Shown in pieces: positions 46,704 to 54,976 of a stretch of 64,000 bases of DNA. Origin of the DNA: Roseovarius carneus (GTDB taxonomy: Bacteria; Pseudomonadota; Alphaproteobacteria; Rhodobacterales; Rhodobacteraceae); the NCBI RefSeq assembly GCF_020141465.1, contig NZ_JAHSPD010000001.1, forward strand, positions 1,036,374-1,100,373, written 5' to 3'. Within the stretch, counting starts at the first letter, position 1. The number at the start of each line of letters is the position of its first letter. Position numbers and translations under genes: made by a program. The notes beneath the pieces were generated by a model. It was given only the letters and a program-made list of their open reading frames with translations. It was not told where the DNA came from and made no database searches.

Positions 46704-47101
46704 GCGTTCTGGACGATATCGGTGGCGAGCCGTCCCTCAAGGAGTTGGTCGAGCATTTCTACGATTTGGTCGAGGCGCTGCCCGAGGGACAGAGAATCGT
46801 TGATCTGCATCGTGATGGTCATGGCCTTGCGCATACACGCGAAGAGCAGTTCAACTTCCTTTGCGGCTTCATGGGCGGGCGGCCTTACTATATGGAAACG
46901 CACCGCCATATGAATGTGAAGCAGATCCACGAGCATGTGCCGATTTTTACCAAGGATGCCGAGGATTGGCTGAGCATCATGGATAAAACGCTGGACGATC
47001 TGGGCCATGCGGGTGCGCATGTGGACCGCTTGCGCGCGACCCTGCGGCGGGTGGCGATGATCCTCGTGAATGACGGTGAGGTTGTGGGCGAAACGCCCTA
47101 G
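46700..47101 (+). CDS. Truncated haemoglobin, group II type (133 aa)
   Basis: Small 2-on-2 globin. EPSLKELVEHFYDLVEALPE is helix A-B, and FMGGRPYYMETHRHMNVKQI holds the distal-to-proximal region, with a His near residue 77 likely the haem ligand. Such proteins bind O2, NO or sulfide. It is translationally coupled to tdm, so it is co-made with TMAO demethylase. A role protecting or supplying that enzyme or its oxygenase partners is inference only. It ends tail to tail with the amidotransferase gene (CTAG). Confidence 0.85.
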   Translation: MSVLDDIGGEPSLKELVEHFYDLVEALPEGQRIVDLHRDGHGLAHTREEQFNFLCGFMGGRPYYMETHRHMNVKQIHEHVPIFTKDAEDWLSIMDKTLDDLGHAGAHVDRLRATLRRVAMILVNDGEVVGETP

Positions 47102-47808
47102 ACCGCGCCCCGCAGCCGGGCGTAAAGCGCTGCCGATTGCTGCGCCGCCAGAGGCACGTGGGCGGCGCTATCGGACGCGAACTGATCCGCGGCCTTGGCT
47201 GAACCAAGCCACTCTATCGCCGCCGCCCGATTGCCAGGATCGCCCATCCAATAGCCGACAAGGCCTTCGTCAATCTCTGGGTGAAATTGCACGCCCCACG
47301 CGCGATTGCCGACGCGGATCGCCTGTGCATGGCAGGCGGGGTTGCTTGCCAGAAGGGTCGTGCCCTCGGGCAGCGTCTCGGCCTCAACCCCGTGCCACTG
47401 CATTACGCGCAGCGGATCTGGCAGGCCGGCCAGAAGCCCGTCCGCGCGACCTTCCTTGGTCAGACCAACCGGGCTCACGCCAATCTCTGGAATGACCATC
47501 TTAGCACAGCGCCCGCCCATCGCCTCCACCAGAAGTTGGTGCCCAAGGCACACGCCCAGATAGGCCCGCCCCGCCCCGACCCACTCGGCTATTGCCGCCT
47601 TCTCGGGGCGCAGCCATGGGTGCGCGTTCTCTTCCCAAACATCCATTGGGCCGCCCATGACCAGCATGGCATCGAACGCTGCGAGGTCAGGGATATCGTC
47701 CCCTTCCCAAAGACGCACGGTATGCGCAGAATCACCGGCCTCTGCGATGAGGCTGGTGAAACAGGCCGGATGCTCTCCGGCGGTGTGTTGAAACACCAAT
47801 ACGCGCAT
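47098..47808 (-). CDS. Class-I glutamine amidotransferase-like protein (236 aa)
   Basis: Stand-alone GATase1 domain with the nucleophile elbow YLGVCLGHQLLVEAMGG and the His-Glu pair in WGVQFHPEIDE, so the triad Cys-His-Glu is complete. The relatives include PuuD/GuaA-like hydrolases of glutamine or gamma-glutamyl amides. The start ATG overlaps the tmm stop by one base (TGATG), so it is translated with trimethylamine monooxygenase. A gamma-glutamyl amide substrate would fit the methylamine pathway, but this is a guess. Confidence 0.85.
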   Translation of the reverse strand: MRVLVFQHTAGEHPACFTSLIAEAGDSAHTVRLWEGDDIPDLAAFDAMLVMGGPMDVWEENAHPWLRPEKAAIAEWVGAGRAYLGVCLGHQLLVEAMGGRCAKMVIPEIGVSPVGLTKEGRADGLLAGLPDPLRVMQWHGVEAETLPEGTTLLASNPACHAQAIRVGNRAWGVQFHPEIDEGLVGYWMGDPGNRAAAIEWLGSAKAADQFASDSAAHVPLAAQQSAALYARLRGAV

Positions 47809-49145
47809 CAGTTTTCCAGATAGACCTCAAGACTATCGTCCAGCGCATCCTTCCACGGGGTGTGATGGACGGGCGCTTTGGTGCCTGTGATGACGGAGGT
47901 GTAGCTGTTATTGCGGAAGGTCATGATGTCTTTCTTCTTGTGACCTTTCCATTCCTTGAATGCCTTGCAGGCCCCTTCGACATCAAAGCTGGGATAATCC
48001 GTCTCAGCGATCAGTTCCTTGATGTAATCGCCCTGATACCAGATCGCGTCATAATCGTCCTCGCCCTTATCCTCGCGCGCAATACGATCCTCCACATCGG
48101 CCATCAAAGCGGCTTTGTCGGTTGGAATCTTGATCTTGCCCATGATCGCATCACGGACCCACCAGGCCTGTGCGTCGAACATGTTGAACGTGAACCACTG
48201 GTCCTGCATCCCAAGATAGAACAGGTCCGTGTTGGGCACGAAGGCCACGCCCTTGTAGAGGTCGGCGGTGGCCAAGCGGTTGGCCGTGCGCAGGTTCAGC
48301 TTTTCGTCCATGAAGGGGAAATGGTGCTGGTATCCGGTGCAGAGCAGCACCGCATCGACCTCGCGGCTGGTCCCATCTTTGAAATATGCGGTCTTGCCGT
48401 CAACCTTGGTCAGAAGCGGCACCTCGGCCCAGTTGTCGGGCCATTTATAGCCCATCGGCGCTGTGCGGTGGCTCACGGTGATGGATTTTGCACCATATTT
48501 CCAAAGCTGCGAGCCGATATCCTCAGCAGAATAGGATGTGCCAACGATCAAGATATCCTGCCCTTTAAACTCCAAGGCATCGCGGAAATCATGGGCGTGC
48601 AATACGCGTCCCTCGAAGTGATCGAACCCCTCGAACTCGGGCACATTGGGCGTTGAGAAATGGCCCGTGGCGCAAATCACATGGTCGAACTCTTCAGTGT
48701 ATTCCTCGCCCTTTGGCAGGTCGCAAACGGTGACTTTGAAGCCATTGTCGGTTTCCTCGACCCGGCGCACGGCGGTCTCGAACCGGATCCAGTCGCGCAC
48801 GCCCGCCTTCTTCACGCGGCCCTCGATATAGTCAAAGAGAACGGCGCGCGGCGGATAGCTCGCGATCTGTTTACCGAAATGTTCCTCGAAGGAATAATCT
48901 GCAAATTCCAAGCCCTCTTTTGGCCCGTTCGACCACAGGTAGCGATACATGGAGCCGTGCACAGGCTCGCCGTATTGGTCCACGCCCGTGCGCCATGTGT
49001 AATTCCAAAGTCCGCCCCAATTGGCCTGCTTCTCGAAACAGACGATCTCGGGGATATCCTCGCCATTTTGCTTGGCCGATTGAAAGGCGCGTAACTGTGC
49101 AAGGCCGGAGGGGCCTGCGCCGAGGATTGCGATACGTTTTGTCAT
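47808..49145 (-). CDS. tmm: Trimethylamine monooxygenase (445 aa)
   Basis: Flavin-containing monooxygenase oxidising trimethylamine to TMAO with NADPH and O2. The FAD motif [17 protein letters not shown] is at the N-terminus, the NADPH motif [18 protein letters not shown] is near residue 205, and the late FMO block is [19 protein letters not shown]. Length equals characterised bacterial Tmm (about 445). AGGAG is eight nt before the ATG. The promoter region carries two TGGT-N4-ACCA inverted repeats and is shared with the divergent solute-binding-fold gene. Confidence 0.95.
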   Translation of the reverse strand: MTKRIAILGAGPSGLAQLRAFQSAKQNGEDIPEIVCFEKQANWGGLWNYTWRTGVDQYGEPVHGSMYRYLWSNGPKEGLEFADYSFEEHFGKQIASYPPRAVLFDYIEGRVKKAGVRDWIRFETAVRRVEETDNGFKVTVCDLPKGEEYTEEFDHVICATGHFSTPNVPEFEGFDHFEGRVLHAHDFRDALEFKGQDILIVGTSYSAEDIGSQLWKYGAKSITVSHRTAPMGYKWPDNWAEVPLLTKVDGKTAYFKDGTSREVDAVLLCTGYQHHFPFMDEKLNLRTANRLATADLYKGVAFVPNTDLFYLGMQDQWFTFNMFDAQAWWVRDAIMGKIKIPTDKAALMADVEDRIAREDKGEDDYDAIWYQGDYIKELIAETDYPSFDVEGACKAFKEWKGHKKKDIMTFRNNSYTSVITGTKAPVHHTPWKDALDDSLEVYLEN

Positions 49146-49160
49146 TGATTGGTCTCCTGT

Positions 49161-49215
49161 TGGTTCAGACCATTTGAAGAATTGGTCTTGTTGTTCTATG
49201 GTGTGGTTTATACCA
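49161..49215. promoter_or_regulatory. Paired TGGT-N4-ACCA inverted repeats in the tmm promoter region
   Basis: TGGTTCAGACCA (49161-49172) and TGGTTTATACCA (49204-49215), centres 43 bp apart (about four helical turns). TTGGTCT half-sites flank them at 49149 and 49182. The pattern resembles FCD-GntR operators (TGGT...ACCA), and a GntR gene of that class lies 1.4 kb away at 50655-51377. Confidence 0.5.
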
Positions 49216-49317
49216 ATTGAAACCGCTTTGTTTCCTCTGTGTCAAGTCACATCACCACTGGGAAACGTATCACGGCCCAAGCCCGTGCATATCAGAGCGG
49301 CAAAACGAGGCGGCACC

Positions 49318-50595
49318 ATGCCACAAAGCAGTTTTGCACAGTTCTTGTCGGTCTCGGGGCGTCTGCCACGGCTGGACCAGATGGCGCGTGAACCTGTGCG
49401 AATCGGCTTTCTCGCCCCGCTGAGCGGTGTGGCCGAAGGCTGGGGGCGGCCGGGCCTCAACGGCTGCCACATCTGGGTGGATCAGGTGAATGCGGCTGGT
49501 GGTCTGCGCATCGGGGCGGAGCGGAAGCGGGTGGAGCTTTTACCATTCGATTGCGGGGATGACCCGGCACGTGCGCAGGTGGGTGCCGCGCAGCTGGTGG
49601 ATGAGGGTCAAGCACAACTCATCCTCACCCTGGGCGGCGCGGGCCCGCGCGCGGCGCAGCCCTTTCTCAATGCGCGCCGGGTGCTCACCTCGACCCTTTT
49701 GCCAAGTGATCTGTCGCCTGACACTCCCTATCTGATCGCGCCTAGCGAGGTGCATCCGGTCTATGCGGTCACCGGGGTCTCCTATCTCTGCCGGGGCCGC
49801 GCGCCGCGCCGGGTGGCGCTCTGTGCGCAGGTCGATGCGATGGGCTTGCCATCGCTTGCGACCTATCGCGCGGCCTTCTCCGCCGAGGGGGCGGAGGTGA
49901 CGGCAGAGGTTCAATACCCAGCCGAGGGCGGCGATGCGCGCGCGATCGTAGCCGAGATGATGGCGGATGGGCCGGATATGCTCTGCTGGTGCACCTCCTA
50001 TCCGCCCATGGTGCAGGCGCTGACTGAGGCGGCGTTCGCGGCGGGCTTCACAGGCCAAATCCTGTCCTGCACACTTGATAATTACGCGCGGCTCATCGCC
50101 CGCACTTCGCCCGAGTTCATGGAGGGCGTGACGTTTCAATTCCCGGATTTCGATGATCCGGCGCTGGCCAATAAGGCGTTCTTCTTCAACCGCCCCAAGG
50201 CGTTCTACACCGAATACAACGCCCGCTTCCCCGGAGACTGGAGCGCTGTGAGCTGGGAATACGCCGCCATTCTCGACATCTGGGGCGAGGCGGTGACCCA
50301 TGCTGCCTCCACCGCATCAGGCGCGGTGATGGCCTCGCTCAAGCAAAAGGGGCAGGTGATGCACGCGTTTGGGGCTGCGGAGTGGTGGGGGCGCGGCCTT
50401 TTCGGCGTGGACAATGCGCTGGTGGGTGACTGGCCCGTGGTGCAGATCCGGCGCGGCAAGGCGCGCATCGTCAGCTTCGAATCCGTGCCCGCGTGGCTGG
50501 GTCAGCACGAGGCGGCGCTGCGTCGAGAAATGGAGGCGCTTGGGCAGATGTGGTATCAACGCCGCGCGGGGCTTGAGACCTTGGTGGCGCGCTGA
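49318..50595 (+). CDS. Type 1 periplasmic-binding-fold protein (ABC solute-binding or AmiC-like), no signal peptide (425 aa)
   Basis: Leu/Ile/Val-binding-protein-like fold: VRIGFLAPLSGVAEGWGRPG starts the first lobe, VNAAGGLRIGAERKRVELL follows, and the second lobe includes the hinge region and TASGAVMASLKQKGQ. The start at ATG 49318 has GAGG seven nt upstream. From there the N-terminus (MPQSSFAQFLSVSGRLPRL) is not a signal peptide, so the protein may stay in the cytoplasm as a ligand sensor, as AmiC and FmdD-type proteins do. It is divergent from tmm. No ABC permease or ATPase genes accompany it. Confidence 0.8.
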   Translation: MPQSSFAQFLSVSGRLPRLDQMAREPVRIGFLAPLSGVAEGWGRPGLNGCHIWVDQVNAAGGLRIGAERKRVELLPFDCGDDPARAQVGAAQLVDEGQAQLILTLGGAGPRAAQPFLNARRVLTSTLLPSDLSPDTPYLIAPSEVHPVYAVTGVSYLCRGRAPRRVALCAQVDAMGLPSLATYRAAFSAEGAEVTAEVQYPAEGGDARAIVAEMMADGPDMLCWCTSYPPMVQALTEAAFAAGFTGQILSCTLDNYARLIARTSPEFMEGVTFQFPDFDDPALANKAFFFNRPKAFYTEYNARFPGDWSAVSWEYAAILDIWGEAVTHAASTASGAVMASLKQKGQVMHAFGAAEWWGRGLFGVDNALVGDWPVVQIRRGKARIVSFESVPAWLGQHEAALRREMEALGQMWYQRRAGLETLVAR

Positions 50596-50615
50596 CCTTT
50601 ATATGTCGCGAGCAT

Positions 50616-50649
50616 TTCGAGAAAAGCAGCGCCTCAGGGTTTTCTCGAA
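50616..50649. terminator. Inverted repeat between convergent solute-binding and GntR genes
   Basis: Perfect 10-bp arms TTCGAGAAAA / TTTTCTCGAA with a 14-base loop. It probably ends both transcripts. Confidence 0.6.
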
Positions 50650-50654
50650 GCGCT

Positions 50655-51377
50655 TTAGCCGTCTTGCAATAAGAGGCGCTGTTCCTCGATCAGGTGCAGC
50701 TTGATGAACTCCACTGCGGCTTCCGTGTCGCGCGCGGCGATGGCGTTGAACAGGCTGTTATAGCGCTTCTGGTAATCCTCGATCCGGGCCGGTGTGAGGT
50801 GGCGCCGGAGCTGTGCCGCGCGAAAACTTTGACGACACGCATCAATCACCAGATCATAGCAACCGGCGATCAAAGGATTGCCCGTCCCGGCGGCGATCTT
50901 GCGGTAAAACGCCTCCTCCAAACGCACGAACGCGTCTGCATCGGTGGTGATCGCTTCCATCTCGCTCAACGTCTCACCAAGGGCCTCGATCGCGCGTGGC
51001 GGCATGTTGACCACGGCAAGGCGCACCATATCAGGCTCAAGGATGCCGCGCACCACTTGTAAATCAAGCGGGCTTGAGGATGCGGCAATCTCGCTATGGG
51101 GGTTGGCGGGCTCTGGTGTGCCGGGAGGGTTCACGAAGCTGCCAGAGCCTGCGCGCCGCCGGATCAGGCCGTGCCCCTCCAACGCATCCAGCGCCTCGCG
51201 CACCGTATTGCGTGCGACATGAAGCTCGCTGGCCAGCTGTCGCTCGGACGGCAGGCGCGCATCCACGCCGTAATCGCCGCTGCGGATGCGGGCATAGATC
51301 GTGTTGACCACGGTCTGCACCGTTGCGCTAAGAGGCGCGTCATTTGGCAGGGCGGAGAGGACTGGGGCAAGAGACAT
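50655..51377 (-). CDS. FCD-type GntR-family regulator of the methylamine cluster (240 aa)
   Basis: The GntR winged helix is in ARLPSERQLASELHVARNT with VREALDALEGHGLIRRR. The FCD ligand-binding domain starts LQVVRGILEPDMVRLAV and includes FYRKIAAGTGNPLIAGCYD. This is the FadR/PdhR-like subclass. It lies between the solute-binding gene and gmaS, on the gmaS strand but separated from it by a terminator, so it has its own promoter. Candidate targets are the TGGT-N4-ACCA sites at tmm (inference). The open frame upstream of MSLAPVLSALP is unconserved. Confidence 0.88.
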   Translation of the reverse strand: MSLAPVLSALPNDAPLSATVQTVVNTIYARIRSGDYGVDARLPSERQLASELHVARNTVREALDALEGHGLIRRRAGSGSFVNPPGTPEPANPHSEIAASSSPLDLQVVRGILEPDMVRLAVVNMPPRAIEALGETLSEMEAITTDADAFVRLEEAFYRKIAAGTGNPLIAGCYDLVIDACRQSFRAAQLRRHLTPARIEDYQKRYNSLFNAIAARDTEAAVEFIKLHLIEEQRLLLQDG

Positions 51378-51459
51378 GGGCGGGGCCTTGGTTGAGCGGG
51401 TCGTCCGTAGTTTACCGCGATCCGCAGGGCGGCGGAAGGACCATGCGCCAGATGCAAAA

Positions 51460-51492
51460 ACGCCGCGCCGAGGGATGCCCCCGGCGCGGCGT
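51460..51492 (-). terminator. Intrinsic terminator of the mgsABC-gmaS operon
   Basis: Perfect 11-bp stem ACGCCGCGCCG / CGGCGCGGCGT. On the minus strand it is followed by TTTTT. It lies 20 bp after the gmaS stop. Confidence 0.9.
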
Positions 51493-51511
51493 CGAGTAAG
51501 TGTTGCTCGGA

Positions 51512-52840
51512 TCAGATATCGAGCGTGTTGGCCTTCTCCCAGCTGGAGAAATGCGAGACGAATTGGTTCCATTCCTGATGCTTCAGCTTCAGGTAGGCGG
51601 CGGAGAACTCCTCGCCCATGGAAGCTTTCAGGCCTTTGTCTTTCTCATACTCGCGCAGCGCGTCCAGCATGTTGAGTGGCAGCTTGGGCGCGCCGCGCAC
51701 TTTATGACCTTCGGCATACATGTCGATGTCATGGCGCTTGCCAGGATCGGCCTTGGAGCGGATGCCCGAGAGACCCGCCGCAATGATGACCGCCTGCAAG
51801 AGATAGGGGTTCACCGCGCCATCGGGCAGGCGCAGCTCAAACCGGCCGGGGCCGGGCACACGCACCATATGTGTGCGGTTGTTGCCAGTCCATGTGACGG
51901 TGTTGGGTGCCCATGTGGCCCCCGACATGGTGCGCGGCGCGTTGATCCGCTTGTAGCTGTTCACAGTAGGGTTTGTGATCGCCGCAAGCGCGCTTGCATG
52001 TTTCATGATCCCGCCGAGGAAATGCTTGCCGCGCTCGGAAAGCCCCAACTCGCCGGTCTGGCCTTCGCCTTTGCCCGCAAAGACGTTGACCTTGCTGTCC
52101 TTGCCCGGTGCGTCCCAGACGGAGATATGCGCGTGACAGCCATTGCCGGTCAGACCCTCGATGGGCTTGGGCATGAAGGTGGCGCGGAAACCATGTTTTT
52201 CGGCCACGGATTTCGTCATGAACTTGAAGAAGCTGTGCTTGTCCGCCGTGACCAAGGCATCGTCGAAATCCCAGTTCATCTCCCACTGGCCGTTCGCGTC
52301 CTCATGGTCGTTCTGGTAGGGGCCCCAGCCCATATCGAGCATGTAATCAGCGATCTCGCGGATCACCTCATAGCGGCGCATCATCGCCTGCTGGTCATAG
52401 CAAGGCTTTGATGCGGTATCAAACTCGTCCGAGATTTCATCGCCCTCGGGGGTCAGCAGGAAAAATTCGGCCTCGATGCCGGTTTTGACATGCATGCCCT
52501 CTTCGGCGGCTTCGGCAATCAGACGGCGCAACACGTTGCGCGGCGCCTGCGCCAGATCTTCGTTGTTCATCACGCAGTTGGCCGCGACCCATGCGATCTC
52601 GGGCTTCCACGGAAGCTGAATAACCGATGCCGGGTCCGGCACGGCCAGCATATCGGGATGTGCGGGCGTGAGATCGAGATAGGTCGCGAAGCCTGCAAAG
52701 CCCGCGCCGTCCTCTTGCATGTCCGCAATCGCTTGCGCGGGGACCAGCTTGGCGCGCTGGGCGCCAAAGAGGTCGGTGAAGGAGATCATGAAATATTTGA
52801 CGCCATTGTCCTTGGCGAATTTGGCCAGATCGGTGGTCAT
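51512..52840 (-). CDS. gmaS: Gamma-glutamylmethylamide synthetase (442 aa)
   Basis: Glutamine-synthetase-like enzyme that ligates methylamine to glutamate with ATP. GS-fold landmarks: MISFTDLFGAQRAKLVP near the N-terminus, the metal-site block GIEAEFFLLTPEGDEI, the ATP site GNGCHAHISVWDAPG, and RVPGPGRFELRLPDGAVNPY. Position downstream of mgsABC and homology to the roseobacter marker gene gmaS support this over a plain glutamine synthetase. Length is typical (about 440). It is the last gene of its operon. Confidence 0.93.
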   Translation of the reverse strand: MTTDLAKFAKDNGVKYFMISFTDLFGAQRAKLVPAQAIADMQEDGAGFAGFATYLDLTPAHPDMLAVPDPASVIQLPWKPEIAWVAANCVMNNEDLAQAPRNVLRRLIAEAAEEGMHVKTGIEAEFFLLTPEGDEISDEFDTASKPCYDQQAMMRRYEVIREIADYMLDMGWGPYQNDHEDANGQWEMNWDFDDALVTADKHSFFKFMTKSVAEKHGFRATFMPKPIEGLTGNGCHAHISVWDAPGKDSKVNVFAGKGEGQTGELGLSERGKHFLGGIMKHASALAAITNPTVNSYKRINAPRTMSGATWAPNTVTWTGNNRTHMVRVPGPGRFELRLPDGAVNPYLLQAVIIAAGLSGIRSKADPGKRHDIDMYAEGHKVRGAPKLPLNMLDALREYEKDKGLKASMGEEFSAAYLKLKHQEWNQFVSHFSSWEKANTLDI

Positions 52841-52944
52841 TTTTTTGGTGTTCCCTGTCGGTGCTGCGTCTGTGAGACGACCCTATTGCGTCGGTGTTGA
52901 AACGAACAGGGCGCGAGCCGTTCTGGCCGCGCCCTGCGGGGGGT

Positions 52945-54288
52945 TCAGAAACTGGTGCCCGGTTTGCCGGGATACCAATCGGTGCCTGCCAGAGGGACGC
53001 GTGCCATGGCGGCGGCCTCCATGGTCAGCGCGCACAGATCCTCGGGTTCGAGGTTGTGCAGGTGGTTCTTGCCACAGGCCCGCGCGATGGTCTGCGCCTC
53101 CAGGGCCATCACCTTGAGATAGTTGTTGAGATGCCGCCCGCCCTCGATGGGGTCGAAACGTTTCATCAACTCAGGATCCTGGGTGGTGATGCCCGCAGGG
53201 TCCTTTCCCTCATGCCAGTCGTCATAGGCGCCAGCGGTCGTGCCAAGCGCGTTATACTCCGCCTCCCAGCGTGGATCATTGTCGCCCAGCGCAATCAGCG
53301 CCGCCGTGCCGATGGCAACCGCATCCGCGCCCATGGCCAGCGCCTTGGCCGTGTCCGCGCCGCCGCGAATGCCGCCCGACACGATCAGTTGCACCTCGCG
53401 GTGCAGCCCCTGATCCTCCAGCGCGCGCACCGCTTCGCGGATACACGCCAGAATGGGCAGGCCGACATGCTCGATGAACACATCCTGCGTGGCCGCCGTG
53501 CCGCCCTGCATCCCGTCGAGCACGACACAATCCGCCCCCGCCTTGATCGCGAGCGTGGTGTCGTAATAGGGGCGCGTGCCGCCCACCTTGACGTAAATGG
53601 GCTTTTCCCAGTTGGTGATCTCACGCAGCTCAAGGATCTTGATCTCCAGATCATCCGGGCCGGTCCAATCGGGGTGACGGCACGCAGAGCGTTGGTCGAT
53701 CCCCTTGGGCAGGTTGCGCATTTCGGCCACGCGGTCCGAGATTTTCTGACCCAGAAGCATCCCGCCGCCACCGGGTTTCGCGCCTTGGCCCACGACAACC
53801 TCGATCGCATCACAGCGGCGCAGGTCATCGGGGTTCATGCCATAGCGTGACGGCAAAAGCTGATAGACCAGCTTGTTGGAATGGCCGCGCTCTTCTTCGG
53901 TCATGCCGCCGTCGCCGGTGGTGGTGGAGGTGCCCGCAAGCGTCGCACCCCGGCCCAGAGCCTCTTTCGCAGGCCCCGAAAGGGCGCCAAAGGACATGCC
54001 CGCGATGGTGATCGGAATATCAAGCTCAATCGGCTTCTTGGCAAAGCGCGTGCCCAGAACAACACTGGTGTCGCATTTCTCACGGTAGCCTTCGAGCGGG
54101 TAGCGCGAGATGGAGGCCCCGAGAAACAGAAGGTCGTCGAAATGCGGCACTTTGCGCTTCGACCCACCGCCCCGGATGTCATAGATGCCCGTCGCCGCCG
54201 CGCGGCGGATTTCGGCATTTGTCGGGTTGGAGAAGGTTGCCGACTGGATCGGCACGGTGCGCGGTGCGCCGTTATGGTCGTCTTTCAT
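52945..54288 (-). CDS. mgsC: N-methylglutamate synthase subunit C, glutamate-synthase-like FMN domain (447 aa)
   Basis: FMN/iron-sulfur domain related to the central part of glutamate synthase. SKRKVPHFDDLLFLGASISR, PITIAGMSFGALSGPAKEAL, VGQGAKPGGGGMLLGQKI and IVSGGIRGGADTAKALAMGA are the typical blocks. With MgsA and MgsB it makes N-methylglutamate from gamma-glutamylmethylamide or methylamine. The ATG of MKDDHNGAP has AAGGGGG in front. Frame extension upstream overlaps mgsB and is not used. It lies 10 bp after mgsB. Confidence 0.92.
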   Translation of the reverse strand: MKDDHNGAPRTVPIQSATFSNPTNAEIRRAAATGIYDIRGGGSKRKVPHFDDLLFLGASISRYPLEGYREKCDTSVVLGTRFAKKPIELDIPITIAGMSFGALSGPAKEALGRGATLAGTSTTTGDGGMTEEERGHSNKLVYQLLPSRYGMNPDDLRRCDAIEVVVGQGAKPGGGGMLLGQKISDRVAEMRNLPKGIDQRSACRHPDWTGPDDLEIKILELREITNWEKPIYVKVGGTRPYYDTTLAIKAGADCVVLDGMQGGTAATQDVFIEHVGLPILACIREAVRALEDQGLHREVQLIVSGGIRGGADTAKALAMGADAVAIGTAALIALGDNDPRWEAEYNALGTTAGAYDDWHEGKDPAGITTQDPELMKRFDPIEGGRHLNNYLKVMALEAQTIARACGKNHLHNLEPEDLCALTMEAAAMARVPLAGTDWYPGKPGTSF

Positions 54289-54298
54289 GGCAGCCCCC

Positions 54299-54976
54299 TT
54301 AGTAAGCGTTGTCGATATTGAAGTTATAGAGCTTGCGGGCCGAGCCATAGCGCTTGAACTCTTCCGGCTTGGCGTCGCAGCCACCACGCTCCAGCAGGTC
54401 CTTCAGGATCTCGATATGTTCTGGACGCATCTCCTTTTCGACGCAATCCGCGCCCAGCGATTTGACCGAGCCGCGCACGAAAAGGCGCGCCTCGTAAAGG
54501 CTGTCGCCCAGCGCATCGCCGGCATCGCCACACACGACCAGGTTGCCCGATTGCGCCATGAACGCGCTCATATGGCCGATATTGCCATGCACGATGATGT
54601 CGATCCCCTTCATGGAGATGCCGCAGCGCGACGAGGCATTGCCCTTGATCACAAGCGTGCCGCCCCGGCCCGTGGCCCCGGCATATTGGCTGGCGTCACC
54701 CTCGATCACGATAGTGCCGCTCATCATGTTCTCGGCCACGCCCGGTCCGGCAGAGCCTGCGACATTGATCGTCGCCTGCTTGTTCATGCCGCCGCAGTAA
54801 TAGCCGGTATGGCCTTTGACGTTCACCTCGATGGGGGCATCAAGACCCACGGCGATGGCGTGGCTGCCCTTGGGGTTGATCACCTCCCAGACGGTCTGGT
54901 TGGTGTTGGCCGATTGCGCGTGCAGCGCGGAATTCAGATTGCGCAGGCCCTGGGCCTCAAGATCGAATGTTTGCAT
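54299..54976 (-). CDS. mgsB: N-methylglutamate synthase subunit B, GXGXG domain (225 aa)
   Basis: Right-handed beta-helix domain corresponding to the C-terminal GXGXG domain of glutamate synthase (GlxC-like). Repeating glycine turns are seen in GHTGYYCGGMNKQATINVAG, TIVIEGDASQYAGATGRGG and IIVHGNIGHMSAFMAQSG. Its ATG abuts the mgsA stop (TAAATG), so the subunits are translated together. Confidence 0.92.
   Translation of the reverse strand: MQTFDLEAQGLRNLNSALHAQSANTNQTVWEVINPKGSHAIAVGLDAPIEVNVKGHTGYYCGGMNKQATINVAGSAGPGVAENMMSGTIVIEGDASQYAGATGRGGTLVIKGNASSRCGISMKGIDIIVHGNIGHMSAFMAQSGNLVVCGDAGDALGDSLYEARLFVRGSVKSLGADCVEKEMRPEHIEILKDLLERGGCDAKPEEFKRYGSARKLYNFNIDNAY

Noticed and set aside
51512-52840. 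gmaS as an ordinary glutamine synthetase
   Set aside because: It sits directly behind mgsABC in a methylamine cluster, has the GmaS length, and lacks a companion glnB/glnK. The methylamine ligase reading is better supported.
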